Positions 43,773-52,439 of a DNA stretch of 64,000 nt are shown here, in pieces; position 1 is the first letter of the stretch, and each line of letters starts with the position of its first letter. This DNA is from Nocardiopsis sinuspersici (GTDB lineage: Bacteria; Actinomycetota; Actinomycetes; Streptosporangiales; Streptosporangiaceae), in assembly GCA_008638415.1 (NCBI GenBank), contig VWVT01000016.1:1-64000 (forward strand), in the 5' to 3' direction. The notes beneath the pieces were generated by a model. That model was not told the origin of the DNA. It saw only the letters and a list, made by a program, of their open reading frames with translations, and did not search any database. The translations under genes and the position numbers were made by a program.

Positions 43773-44542
43773 CGCTTCTTCCTCTCCAGGAAACGGGTCA
43801 TCCGGTCGTGCTTGTCGGCGCTCTCGAACAGCACCGCCTGGGCCAGGTCGTCGGCCAGCGGGTGCGGGCCGTCGGCGTCCAGGACCATCTTGGTCATGCG
43901 CAGGGCCGGCGCGGAGGAGGCGGCCATGCGGTCGATCAGGGCGTGGGCGCGCTCGCGCAGCTCATCGGAGGGCACGATCTCGGCGGCCAGGCCGTGGCGC
44001 AGCGCGGCCTCGGCGTCCAGGCGGTAGCCGCCCAGCAGCACCTGCTTGGCGACCGAGGCCCCGACCAGCTCCCGCAGCCGCCAGCACGCGCCCGCTCCGG
44101 CGATGATGCCCAGGCCCGGCTCGGGCTGGGCGAACACGGCGGTGGGGGTGACGACGCGGATGTCGCAGGCGTAGGACAGCTCGGCGCCGCCGCCCAGCGC
44201 GTAGCCGTCCACGGCCGCCACGGTGGGCGTCCGGAGGCGGTGCAGGCGTTCGAACAGGCGGCTGTTGATCCCGGCCAGCGCCTCCTCGCGGCCGCGTTCG
44301 CGCAGCTCGGAGATGTCGGCACCGCCCGCGAACACGGTGCCGTGTCCGGTGAGCAGCAGCGGCCTGGGGGCGGCCTCGATCCGCTCGCACACCCGGTGCA
44401 GTTCGGCGATCATCCGTCCGTTGATGGCGTTGCGTGCCTCGGGGCGGTGCAGTTCCACCACCACGCGGTCCTCGCGCCAGTCGACGTTCAGCGTGGTGAA
44501 CTCTTCGGTGTCGCGGTGTTCGGCGTCGGGGTACCCGGTCAC
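43769..44542 (-). CDS. paaF: Enoyl-CoA hydratase, PaaF-like
   Basis: 257 aa crotonase. [26 protein letters not shown] and [19 protein letters not shown] form the oxyanion hole; [20 protein letters not shown] contains the region of the catalytic residues. It would hydrate 2,3-dehydroadipyl-CoA. The GTG start overlaps the thiolase stop (GTGA). PaaF and PaaG assignments rest on sequence type plus context, since both are crotonases. Confidence 0.78.
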
Positions 44543-45774
44543 GGGCGCTCCACCAGAAGCGCGGTGCCCTGTCCGACGCCCACGCACAGGGTGGCCAGGC
44601 CCCGGGCGGCGTCCTCGCGCTCCATGCGGTTGAGCAGCGTGACCAGGATGCGCGCACCCGAGCTGCCCAGCGGGTGGCCCAGCGCGATGGCGCCGCCGTC
44701 GGCGTTGACGCGGGCCTCGTCCAGCTTGAGCCGGCGCATCACTGCCAGGGACTGGGCGGCGAAGGCCTCGTTGAGCTCCACGGCGCCGATCCCGTCCAGG
44801 TCCCACCCCGCGCGGTCGAGCACCTTGCGGGTGGCCGGGACGGGTCCCAGGCCCATGACCTGCGGGGCCACACCCGCCGAGGCGGAGGCCACCACGCGGG
44901 CGCGGGGGGTCAGGCCGTGGCGGCGCACGGCCTCGGCGCTGGCCAGCACCAGGGCCGAGGCGCCGTCGGAGAGCGAGGAGGAGTTGCCCGCGGTGACGAT
45001 GCCGCCCTCGCGAAAGACCGGGCGCAGCCTGCCCAGGCTCTCCATGGTCGAGTCCGGGCGCGGGCCCTCGTCGGCGGTGACCTCGTGGGTCCGGCCCTTG
45101 CGGCCGTGCACGGTGACCGGGACGGTCTCGGCGTCGAAGCGGCCCGCCTCGGCGGCCGCGACCGCGCGCTCGTGGCTGCGCAGGGCGAAGGCGTCGCACT
45201 CCTGCCGGGTGAGGCCCTCCAGGCGCGCGACCTCCTCGGCCGTCTCCCCCATCGACAGGGTGTAGCGCAGCTCGTCGGGGGAGGCGTCGGCCGGAGCCTG
45301 GGCGTCGGCCTTCGCGAAACGCGGGTTGGTGAAGCGCCATCCCAGGGAGGTGTCGGCGACCTCGCCCGGCTTGGCCCAGGGGGTGCCGGGCTTGGCCATC
45401 ACCCAGGGGGCGCGGGTCATGGACTCCACGCCACCCGCGACCACCACGTCGACCTCGCCCGAGCGGATGGCCTGGGCGGCCGAGGACACGGCGGTCAGGC
45501 CGCTGGCGCACAGCCGGTTGACGGTGTAGCCGGGAACGCTCGGGTCGAGCCCGGCCAGCAGCACCGCCATGCGGGCCACGTTGCGGTTGTCCTCACCGGC
45601 CTGGTTGGCCGCGCCGAGGATGACCTCGTCCACGACGTCGCCGGGAACGCCCGCACGGCGGACCACCTCGGCCACGGCCGTGGCGGCCAGGTCGTCGGGG
45701 CGCACTGCTGCCAGGGCACCGCCGTAGCGGCCCTGGGGGGTTCGCACCCCGTCGACCAAGTAGACCTCGTTCAC
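44539..45774 (-). CDS. paaJ: 3-Oxoadipyl-CoA/3-oxo-5,6-dehydrosuberyl-CoA thiolase PaaJ
   Basis: 411-aa thiolase. [19 protein letters not shown] has the nucleophilic Cys; [18 protein letters not shown] and [16 protein letters not shown] carry the catalytic His and second Cys regions. The start is GTG at 45774. It could equally be labelled PcaF, since the enzymes act on the same substrate, but the phenylacetate context favours PaaJ. First gene of the thiolase-hydratase-dehydrogenase-isomerase operon, facing paaK. Confidence 0.88.
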   Translation of the reverse strand: MNEVYLVDGVRTPQGRYGGALAAVRPDDLAATAVAEVVRRAGVPGDVVDEVILGAANQAGEDNRNVARMAVLLAGLDPSVPGYTVNRLCASGLTAVSSAAQAIRSGEVDVVVAGGVESMTRAPWVMAKPGTPWAKPGEVADTSLGWRFTNPRFAKADAQAPADASPDELRYTLSMGETAEEVARLEGLTRQECDAFALRSHERAVAAAEAGRFDAETVPVTVHGRKGRTHEVTADEGPRPDSTMESLGRLRPVFREGGIVTAGNSSSLSDGASALVLASAEAVRRHGLTPRARVVASASAGVAPQVMGLGPVPATRKVLDRAGWDLDGIGAVELNEAFAAQSLAVMRRLKLDEARVNADGGAIALGHPLGSSGARILVTLLNRMEREDAARGLATLCVGVGQGTALLVERP

Positions 45775-45882
45775 GTGCGGCCTCCCATGTTAACGACGGT
45801 GGTCCGGGCCACCGCCACCTGTGAAATCATCGACACTTCGTCCTTGACACCGCTGTCCGGAGACTGCGTTAATGCATTAGTA

Positions 45883-45896
45883 ACCGAACGTTCGGT
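45883..45896. promoter_or_regulatory. PaaR-type operator between paaJ and paaK
   Basis: ACCGAACGTTCGGT again, 121 bp before the paaK ATG and 109 bp before the paaJ start, so it can control both divergent transcripts. Confidence 0.8.
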
Positions 45897-46016
45897 CAGT
45901 AAGCAAGCCGGTCCGCTCCTCGACGGACCGCACCCACCCGCGACCCGCGCACACGCCCGCCCGCCTCCCCCAGGACCGCTGTCGGCGGGTCTCGCGCACA
46001 GTACATGGAGAGGCCC

Positions 46017-47369
46017 ATGGCAAGCCACGACACCACCGTGCGGACGGCCGGCACGGCCCCCCGCCTGGGGCAGGCCCCCTCGCCCGAACTCCTGGACCCG
46101 GCCGAGCGCATGAGTGTCGACGAACTGCGCGCCCTGCAGCTCAAGCGCCTCCGATGGACCCTGGAGCACGCCTACGCCAACGTGCCCCTGTACCGGAAGA
46201 AGTTCGACGAGGCCGGGGTGCGGCCCGAGGACCTCAGGGAGCTCGAGGACCTGCGCCACTTCCCGCACACCACCAAGGCCGACCTGCGCGACAACTACCC
46301 CTTCGGGATGTTCGCCGTCCCCCAGGAGAGGGTCAGCCGCATCCACGCCTCCAGCGGGACCACGGGCCGCCCCACCGTCGTCGGCTACACCCGCGAGGAC
46401 ATCGACGTCTGGGCCGAGGTCGTGGCCCGCTCCATCCGCGCCTCGGGCGGCCGCGCCGGCCACAAGGTGCACGTCTCCTACGGGTACGGCCTCTTCACCG
46501 GCGGCCTGGGCGCCCACTACGGCGCCGAGAGACTGGGCTGCACGGTCATCCCCGCCTCCGGGGGCCAGACCGCCAAGCAGGTCCAGCTCATCCAGGACTT
46601 CGAGCCCGACGTCATCATGATCACCCCCAGCTACATGCTGACACTGCTGGACGAGTTCGAGCATCAGGGAATCGACCCGCGTAGCACCTCTCTCAAGGTC
46701 GGTGTCTTCGGCGCCGAGCCCTGGACCGAGAAGATGCGCACCGAGATCGAGGAGCGCTTCGACATCCACGCCGTGGACATCTACGGACTGTCGGAGGTCA
46801 TGGGCCCGGGCGTGGCCAACGAGTGCGTGGAGACCAAGGACGGCCTGCACGTGTGGGAGGACCACTTCTACCCCGAGGTGCTCGACCCCCTCACCCAGGA
46901 CGTGCTGCCCGACGGCTCGAACGGGGAACTGGTCTTCACCTCGCTGACCAAGCAGGCCATGCCCGTCATCCGCTACCGCACCCGCGACCTGACCACGCTG
47001 CGCCCGGGCACCGCCCGCCCCATGCGGCGGATGGACAAGGTCACCGGCCGCAGCGACGACATGATCATCCTGCGCGGCGTCAACGTCTTCCCCACCCAGA
47101 TCGAGGAGATCGTCCTGGGCCTGGACGGGCTCGCCCCGCACTTCCAGCTGGTGCTCACCAAGGAGGGCCGCCTGGATCGCATGGCCGTGCGCATCGAGGC
47201 CGCACCGGACTGCACCCCCGAGCGCCGTGTGGCCCTGAGCAGGGAGATCGTCGCCACGGTCAAGGACAAGGTGGGCGTGAGCGTGACCGTGGACGTGGTC
47301 GACCCCGAACAGATCGAGCGCTCGGTGGGCAAGTTCCGCCGCATCGTCGACCAGCGCCCCAAGGAGTAG
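46017..47369 (+). CDS. paaK: Phenylacetate-CoA ligase PaaK
   Basis: 450-aa ANL-superfamily enzyme that activates phenylacetate with ATP and CoA, the entry step of the pathway. The P-loop HASSGTTGRPTVVGYT is at about residues 104-119; VFGAEPWTEKMR, YGLSEVMGPGVANEC and YRTRDLTTLRPG follow, and the C-terminal lid has GRSDDMIILRGVNVFPTQIEE. Start at 46017, preceded by GGAGAGG; an in-frame ATG at 46005 is upstream of that site. Confidence 0.95.
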   Translation: MASHDTTVRTAGTAPRLGQAPSPELLDPAERMSVDELRALQLKRLRWTLEHAYANVPLYRKKFDEAGVRPEDLRELEDLRHFPHTTKADLRDNYPFGMFAVPQERVSRIHASSGTTGRPTVVGYTREDIDVWAEVVARSIRASGGRAGHKVHVSYGYGLFTGGLGAHYGAERLGCTVIPASGGQTAKQVQLIQDFEPDVIMITPSYMLTLLDEFEHQGIDPRSTSLKVGVFGAEPWTEKMRTEIEERFDIHAVDIYGLSEVMGPGVANECVETKDGLHVWEDHFYPEVLDPLTQDVLPDGSNGELVFTSLTKQAMPVIRYRTRDLTTLRPGTARPMRRMDKVTGRSDDMIILRGVNVFPTQIEEIVLGLDGLAPHFQLVLTKEGRLDRMAVRIEAAPDCTPERRVALSREIVATVKDKVGVSVTVDVVDPEQIERSVGKFRRIVDQRPKE

Positions 47370-47388
47370 CGGGAACGCCGACAGCGCG

Positions 47389-47428
47389 CGGCCGCCGCGG
47401 GGCGGGTGGGAGGACCCCGCGGCGGCCG
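47389..47428. terminator. Hairpin between convergent paaK and KAS III genes
   Basis: CGGCCGCCGCGGGG pairs perfectly with CCCCGCGGCGGCCG over a 12-base loop. Confidence 0.8.
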
Positions 47429-47447
47429 TGCCGTGTACGCGGGCGGG

Positions 47448-48455
47448 TCACCAGCGCATGAGCGCGAAACCGCTGGCCATCCCGCCGCCGAACCCCGTCA
47501 GCAGGACGGTGTCACCGGGGTGCACGGCCCCCGAGCGGACGGCCGCGTCCAGGGTGACGGGGATGGAGGCGGCTCCTGTGTTGCCGTACTCGCGAACGGT
47601 CGTGTGCACCCGTGCCACGGGCAGCCCCAGGCCCCGCGCGAGACCGTCGACCATGTGCCCGTTGGCCTGGTGCGGGACCAGGTGGGCGATGTCGGCCTCC
47701 CCCACCCCGGAGTCCTTCAGGAACGCGCGGACGGCGGGCGGAACGTGCTCGCTGACGAAGTCGCGCACACCGCGGCCGTCCATCCTGAAGTAGTGCTCTC
47801 CCCCGGCGAGGGTCGCCTCGCTGGCCGGTCTGCGGCTCCCGCCCGCCGGCACCCGGATGAGGTCGCGGTGGGCTCCCGAACTGCTGAGCCGGGTGGCCAG
47901 CAGTCCCCGCCCCCGGGGCACCGGGCCGAGGACCGCCGCTCCCGCGCCGTCGCCGAACAGGACCACGGTCCTGCGGTCGGCCGGGTCGAGTATGCGGGAG
48001 TACACGTCCGCTCCGATCACCAGGGCGTAGCCGCCCCCGGACGCGCTGAGTGCCCGCTGCACCACCGACAGCGCGAAGACGAACCCGCTGCACACCGCGT
48101 TGAGGTCGAACGCCGCCGTGTCCGGTGTGGCGCCGACCATCTCCGCGACGGCGGTCGCCGTGGGCGGCTGGGGCGAGTCCGGGGTGGAGGTGGCGACGAC
48201 GACGAAGGACAGGTCGGCCGGGCTGATCCCGGCCCGCTCCAGCGCGGCGCGCCCCGCGTCCGCGGCCAGGTCGGACGTCGCCTCTCCGGGGTCGGCCCAC
48301 CTGCGGTGGCGGATCCCGGTCTTGCGGACGATCCACGCGTCGTCGACGCCCGCGGGAGCGCCCACCTCGGTGTTGCCGACCTGTCTCTCGGGTAACCGGG
48401 AGCCGGTGCCGATCACTCCGATCGGCACGGACTCCCGGACCTTGGTGTCTTCCAT
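47448..48455 (-). CDS. Ketoacyl-ACP synthase III (FabH-like)
   Basis: 335 aa. The catalytic triad segments are all present: Cys in DLNAVCSGFVFALS (about residue 118), His in VPHQANGHMVDGL and Asn in YGNTGAASIPVTLD. GTGSRLPERQVGN and WIVRKTGIRHRRW are typical of FabH. It lies outside any fatty-acid gene cluster and is the last of four minus-strand genes with an AfsA-type protein, which suggests a dedicated role, perhaps priming a short beta-ketoacyl chain for a signal molecule. Confidence 0.87.
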   Translation of the reverse strand: MEDTKVRESVPIGVIGTGSRLPERQVGNTEVGAPAGVDDAWIVRKTGIRHRRWADPGEATSDLAADAGRAALERAGISPADLSFVVVATSTPDSPQPPTATAVAEMVGATPDTAAFDLNAVCSGFVFALSVVQRALSASGGGYALVIGADVYSRILDPADRRTVVLFGDGAGAAVLGPVPRGRGLLATRLSSSGAHRDLIRVPAGGSRRPASEATLAGGEHYFRMDGRGVRDFVSEHVPPAVRAFLKDSGVGEADIAHLVPHQANGHMVDGLARGLGLPVARVHTTVREYGNTGAASIPVTLDAAVRSGAVHPGDTVLLTGFGGGMASGFALMRW

Positions 48456-48552
48456 GTGCTCTCCGCTTCGTTGTGGTCGATGCTGCTCGGCGCCGAGGGG
48501 GCTCAGGTGCGGCCGGGCCGGACGGCGGCCCGGCCGCGCCTTCCCGGAGCGG

Positions 48553-49119
48553 TCAGGTCACGCCGTCGGCGGGTCGGACGGTGCGGGGCATGTTGATCAG
48601 GACCATCGCGCCGATCGCGATGATGAGCAGGGTGAAGTGCACCTGCTGGACCGGGGGCAGCGCGATCCAGTACCCGAACCACAGCCCGCCCACGAGGAAC
48701 ATCAGTGCCAGCCCCGCCAGGGAGCAGAGCGCGATGTTGCCCAGGAAGGTCGCACGGGTTCCGTCTCCCCGTCCGAGCAGCAGGCGCGTGTGCGTCACGG
48801 TCGCCGTCCACAGCAGCAGCACGCTGAGCGCCTGGTAGGCGATCACCGCGTAGAGCGCGGGCGCGGCCAGGCTCCCGGGGAGCGCCCGCCCGACGAGCCC
48901 GTTGCCGCGGTCCGGGTCGGCGATGATCCCCTCCATCGTCAGGACCTGCCCGATGAGGGTGATGTTGGTTCCGCTGTCGGTGATGTTGTTGAACATGATC
49001 AGGCTCAACCAGGCGGCCATACCGCCAAGGACCAGCGTCTGCGGGTAGAGCAGTCCCGTCGCGTCCTCACGCGCGGACCGGGGTCCGGTCCTGGACGCTC
49101 GCCTTGTCTGTACCATCAT
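48553..49119 (-). CDS. DUF2165-family integral membrane protein
   Basis: 188 aa with four hydrophobic segments. LIMFNNITDSGTNITLIGQVLTMEG matches the FNNxTDxxxNxxFVxHVLSMD block that defines DUF2165, and GGLWFGYWIALPPVQQ the second conserved part. Function unknown. The ATG overlaps the HAD gene stop (ATGA), so it is translated with the phosphatase. A role in export or sensing of the pathway product is possible but not shown. Confidence 0.75.
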   Translation of the reverse strand: MMVQTRRASRTGPRSAREDATGLLYPQTLVLGGMAAWLSLIMFNNITDSGTNITLIGQVLTMEGIIADPDRGNGLVGRALPGSLAAPALYAVIAYQALSVLLLWTATVTHTRLLLGRGDGTRATFLGNIALCSLAGLALMFLVGGLWFGYWIALPPVQQVHFTLLIIAIGAMVLINMPRTVRPADGVT

Positions 49120-49967
49120 CGAACTCCTGTCTCCGTGGGCCGCCCGGCAGGCTCCGAAGCGGTGTGGGTGTGGGTGTCGGTCCCCGCCGACCAGCTCGCG
49201 AGGGCGCAGCCGCAGCAGCACTCGTCCCCGTGCCGACCGGTGCGTCGCGTGGACCGTGCGCCGCCGCGGGCGCGCGGTGACGGCGAGGGGGCGTCGAGCA
49301 CGGGCCATCCGCGCGCGATGGCGTGTTCCCGAAGGGCCGGATCGCCTTCGACGACATGCGGGTGCCCGACCGCCTCCAGCAGCGCGAGATCACTGATGTG
49401 GTCCCCGTAGCCGTGGCTGTCCGGCAGGGAGAGCCCCCGGGAGGCGGCGAACTCCGCGGCCGCCTCCCCCTTGGCCCGCCCGATCATGGTGCGCCCGACC
49501 TCACCGGTGAGCAGACCGCCGCGGACCAGCGGTTCGCTTCCCAGGGCCACGGTCGCTCCGAGCGCCTCGGCCACCGGGTCCAGGCAGGCGAAGAAGGAGC
49601 CGGAGAGGAGGACGACGTCCGCCCCGGCGGTGCGGTGGCGGTCGAGTTCGCGTACGGCGCCGGCGTGGAAGAAGTCCGGGTCCGCGGCCCGCTCGGCGAA
49701 CCAGCGCCTTCCGCTCGCGGCGATCCTGTCTCGGGGCTCCCCCCGGTAGAAGCGGTAGTAGGCCCGGTTGACGGCCTCGCGGGGAGCGCCCTTTCGCGCC
49801 CGTCTGCGCAGTTCCGCCGCCATGCGCTCGTAGACCGAGGGCGGCTCGTCCCGTTCACGCAGGTAGAAGGCCAGGAAGCTGAACATGCTCTTGCCTGAGA
49901 TCAGGGTCTCGTCGACGTCGAAGAAGGCCCCGTAACGAGGTCCGTACCGCCGTTCGCTCTCCGACAC
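49116..49967 (-). CDS. HAD-IB family phosphatase
   Basis: 283 aa. The nucleophile motif is AFFDVDETLISGKSM (about residues 14-28; DxDxT with Glu), motif II is VVLLSGSFFACLDPVAEALG, and GYGDHISDLALLEAVG holds the acidic metal ligands. This is the phosphoserine-phosphatase-like HAD-IB type. The C-terminal 50 residues are a Cys/Thr/His-rich tail with no known domain. In furan- and butyrolactone-signal pathways a HAD phosphatase removes the phosphate left by the AfsA reaction; placement next to an AfsA homologue makes that role plausible here. Confidence 0.8.
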   Translation of the reverse strand: MSESERRYGPRYGAFFDVDETLISGKSMFSFLAFYLRERDEPPSVYERMAAELRRRARKGAPREAVNRAYYRFYRGEPRDRIAASGRRWFAERAADPDFFHAGAVRELDRHRTAGADVVLLSGSFFACLDPVAEALGATVALGSEPLVRGGLLTGEVGRTMIGRAKGEAAAEFAASRGLSLPDSHGYGDHISDLALLEAVGHPHVVEGDPALREHAIARGWPVLDAPSPSPRARGGARSTRRTGRHGDECCCGCALASWSAGTDTHTHTASEPAGRPTETGVR

Positions 49968-50037
49968 TGCGTTCCTCTCTCCGGATGTCGCGGGTGGCTG
50001 CGGACCGGCCGCACCGGGCGGCCGGTGGGTCTGGGGC

Positions 50038-50829
50038 TCACACCAGGGACGAGGCGGCATGTTCCGCCTCCCGTACGTCCGTGTCCGCGAGCACGTGGTC
50101 GATGGCCCGTCCGGCACGGCGGTACTCGACCGCCTCCAGCACGGCGGTGTCGAAGGCGGTGAAGGCGACCTCACAGCGCGCCGAGCGCCGACCGCCCTGC
50201 TCGATGTCCACACGTGCGGTGAACTCCAACCGCCCGGGGTCGGACAGCTCGGCGGACTGGATGAGGTAGCGGATGCGCGCGTCGACCGGGAAGAGGAAGT
50301 TCTCGAACGTGGTGGCCAGGGAGTTGATCACGAAGTAGTAGCGGCGTTCGGGCCAGCGGTGCGTGTAGTACCGCTCGGTGACGGCGAGGAACATCTGGCG
50401 CGCCGCCTCGACCACGACCATGCCCTGGGTGTGCTGGCCCGTCTGGTGGTCGAGCAGCAGCTCGTTGTCCCCGTGCAGGCGCAGGGCCGCGTGGAAGACC
50501 TGGTCGTCATGGCGTCCGAGGTCGGCGATCAGCACGTTCTCCTCGCGGTGCTTGTGCGCCTCCGCACGCTCGGCGAGGACGGGCGGACGGTCGTGGAGGA
50601 CGACGCGCTCCTCCAGGCCGCGGCGTCTGAGCGCACCGCGGATGTAGTCCCACTCGTATCCGCCGATGCCCTGCCCGCCCCGAAGGACGAGCGGGCCCCG
50701 GATGTCGTCGTAGACCCCCGCCCTGAGGCCGCCCACGAACGAGGAGAGGGCCTGGACCCGTTCATGCACCGCGAATCCAGCGAAACGGTCTCCCACGACA
50801 CAAATCGATGTAGCAGTCTTGTCAGACAT
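50038..50829 (-). CDS. AfsA-type hotdog protein (A-factor biosynthesis family)
   Basis: 263 aa. HREENVLIADLGRHDDQVFHAALRLHGDNELLLDHQTGQHTQGMVVVEAARQM carries the AfsA-hotdog pattern (H-x-x-x-NVLI, LLLDH, QGMVVVEAARQ), and the second half repeats a weaker hotdog (FPVDARIRYLIQSAELS, EVAFTAFDTAVLEAVEY). AfsA/ScbA/MmfL enzymes join a beta-ketoacyl chain to dihydroxyacetone phosphate to start butyrolactone or furan signal synthesis. The ATG at 50829 has AAAGG 8 bp upstream. First of four co-directional genes. Confidence 0.8.
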   Translation of the reverse strand: MSDKTATSICVVGDRFAGFAVHERVQALSSFVGGLRAGVYDDIRGPLVLRGGQGIGGYEWDYIRGALRRRGLEERVVLHDRPPVLAERAEAHKHREENVLIADLGRHDDQVFHAALRLHGDNELLLDHQTGQHTQGMVVVEAARQMFLAVTERYYTHRWPERRYYFVINSLATTFENFLFPVDARIRYLIQSAELSDPGRLEFTARVDIEQGGRRSARCEVAFTAFDTAVLEAVEYRRAGRAIDHVLADTDVREAEHAASSLV

Positions 50830-51078
50830 TGCACAAGCCTTTCTGGTATCTGCGTATATCCGAGGGGTGAATATTCTTCGTACACGAGAATTCTTGGTCG
50901 AAGCCAAGAGCGTTCGTTCGGAGAACAGCGGGGAGAACGCAGCGGGAAACCGTCTGGGGCGGGGACGGTCCGGGAGGAGGGAGAAAAGGGGGAGGAAGGA
51001 AAGGGGAAGGAGGTGGGGCCTGCCGGGACCGGCCACGTGCGCTCGCGGGGCGGCGCCGACCGTGACCGGGCCCGGCGC
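50830..51078. other. Promoter region of the AfsA gene cluster
   Basis: 250 bp, more AT-rich near the AfsA start. It contains the inverted repeat TCTTGG-N6-CCAAGA (50892-50909) about 65 bp upstream of the start codon and a GAATATTC palindrome nearby. No gene. Confidence 0.5.
50892..50909. promoter_or_regulatory. Inverted repeat upstream of the AfsA-like gene
   Basis: TCTTGG-TCGAAG-CCAAGA: 6-bp perfect arms, spacer 6. A candidate operator for a signal receptor; not identical to known butyrolactone-receptor sites. Confidence 0.4.
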
Positions 51079-52284
51079 TCAGGGCCGCACGCGGGTCGCC
51101 GCCCCCAGAGCGAGCAGCGCCCCGGCTCCGAGGATTCCCGCGGCGGCCAGCGACACCGCGGGGAAGCCGAACCCGGCGAGGGCCGTGGCCAACTGCGGCC
51201 CGAGCCCCGCACCGACGAAGAGGAAGAAGGTGTAGAGCGCGACGGCGGCACCGCGCGCCGCCCCCGCCTGCGCGCCGATGGCCTGGACGAGGCCGGGTGC
51301 CGCCACCGCGATGCCGGCGACGAAGACGAAGAGGCACACGCCGATGGCCGCACCATCGGTGAGGAACCCCGTCACGACCGACAGCAGGGCCGCGACGCCG
51401 AGCGCGATGGCGACCCGCCGCTCCGGCGCGGTCCGCGCCAGCCACGGGGTGATCAGCGGGATGGCCAGCATCGCCGGGAGTCCGCTGGCACGCAGGATCA
51501 GCAGGGCTCCGTCGTTGCCCGCGAGCGACGGAGGACCCGCGACCTGTAGGCCGCTGTAGACGCCGACGAAGCCCAGGAGGACCATCAGCGTCGTCCCGTA
51601 GAGCAGCAGGAGCCTCCTGTTGCCCAAAAGCCCGGCCATGGCCGCGAAAGCATCGGCCACGGTCGCCCGGCCGTCGGCCTCGTCCGCGCGCAGGACCAGG
51701 CGCAACCCGACCGAGCCCAGGGCGAGTGCGACACCGCCGGCCAGGAAGACCGGCTCCCAGCCCGCCGCCTGGCCGATGGCCTGGGCCGCGAGTTGCCCCA
51801 GAACCGCCGCGGCGAGGAAGGAGCTGGTCAGCCAGGTGATGGCGGCGACACGCCGGTGCGGGTCGATCCGGGTGGCGATGTAGGCGAAGGCCGAGGGAGC
51901 GAAGGCCGCGGCCACGAGCCCCTGGACCACACGCAGGACGAGCGCCGCCGCCAGCGATGACACGAGGGGGAACGCGATGGTGACCACGGCGGTGGCCGCG
52001 AGGCCCACGACGATCGTGCGACGGGGCCCGAACCGGTCGGCGGCCGGCCCGGCGAACAGGAAGCCGACGGCGTAGGCGATCGCGAAGGCGGTGGCCGTCC
52101 AGGCGACCGCCGTGGGGCTACTCCCCCAGTCGCCGGCCATGAGGGAGAAGAGCGGAATGACGGTGTAGAGCTGGCCGACCACCAGAATTCCGGCGAGTGA
52201 GAGCCCCGCGATGGTCGTCACAAATGACAGGCGTGAAGAAGCCGGGGCCTCTCTCGCGACGCCCCGGTGTTGTGTCGATGTCAT
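51079..52284 (-). CDS. MFS transporter, drug-efflux type
   Basis: 401 aa, 12 TM. AGPAADRFGPRRTIVVGL is the motif A loop (D-R-x-G-x-R) and VVQGLVAAAFAPSAFAYIATR the following helix; it fits the CynX/YnfM-like DHA1 group. It is divergent from a TetR gene with an operator next to each start, a standard repressor-efflux pair. It also lies upstream of, and co-directional with, the AfsA cluster, so it might export that product. The GGAGG preceding the ATG is only one base away, so the exact start is uncertain. Confidence 0.87.
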   Translation of the reverse strand: MTSTQHRGVAREAPASSRLSFVTTIAGLSLAGILVVGQLYTVIPLFSLMAGDWGSSPTAVAWTATAFAIAYAVGFLFAGPAADRFGPRRTIVVGLAATAVVTIAFPLVSSLAAALVLRVVQGLVAAAFAPSAFAYIATRIDPHRRVAAITWLTSSFLAAAVLGQLAAQAIGQAAGWEPVFLAGGVALALGSVGLRLVLRADEADGRATVADAFAAMAGLLGNRRLLLLYGTTLMVLLGFVGVYSGLQVAGPPSLAGNDGALLILRASGLPAMLAIPLITPWLARTAPERRVAIALGVAALLSVVTGFLTDGAAIGVCLFVFVAGIAVAAPGLVQAIGAQAGAARGAAVALYTFFLFVGAGLGPQLATALAGFGFPAVSLAAAGILGAGALLALGAATRVRP

Positions 52285-52301
52285 GCCTCCAATATCTAGA
52301 C

Positions 52302-52315
52302 CAACCAGTTGGTTG
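52302..52315. promoter_or_regulatory. TetR operator near the MFS start
   Basis: CAACCA-GT-TGGTTG, a 6-bp inverted repeat around two central bases; the reverse complement occurs exactly at 52405-52418. Confidence 0.75.
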
Positions 52316-52404
52316 TCAACAGGGGAATCCTTTTACCCCAGGCCGGATCCGGCCATGTATCCTGCCTCACACATTACAATATGGAATCATCCCGGGACCC
52401 AGTG

Positions 52405-52418
52405 CAACCAACTGGTTG
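52405..52418. promoter_or_regulatory. TetR operator near the tetR start
   Basis: CAACCA-AC-TGGTTG, reverse complement of the copy near the MFS gene. It lies just upstream of the TATTAT -10 of the repressor gene, allowing autorepression. Confidence 0.75.
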
Positions 52419-52439
52419 GTACCGTATTATCCTGACGTG

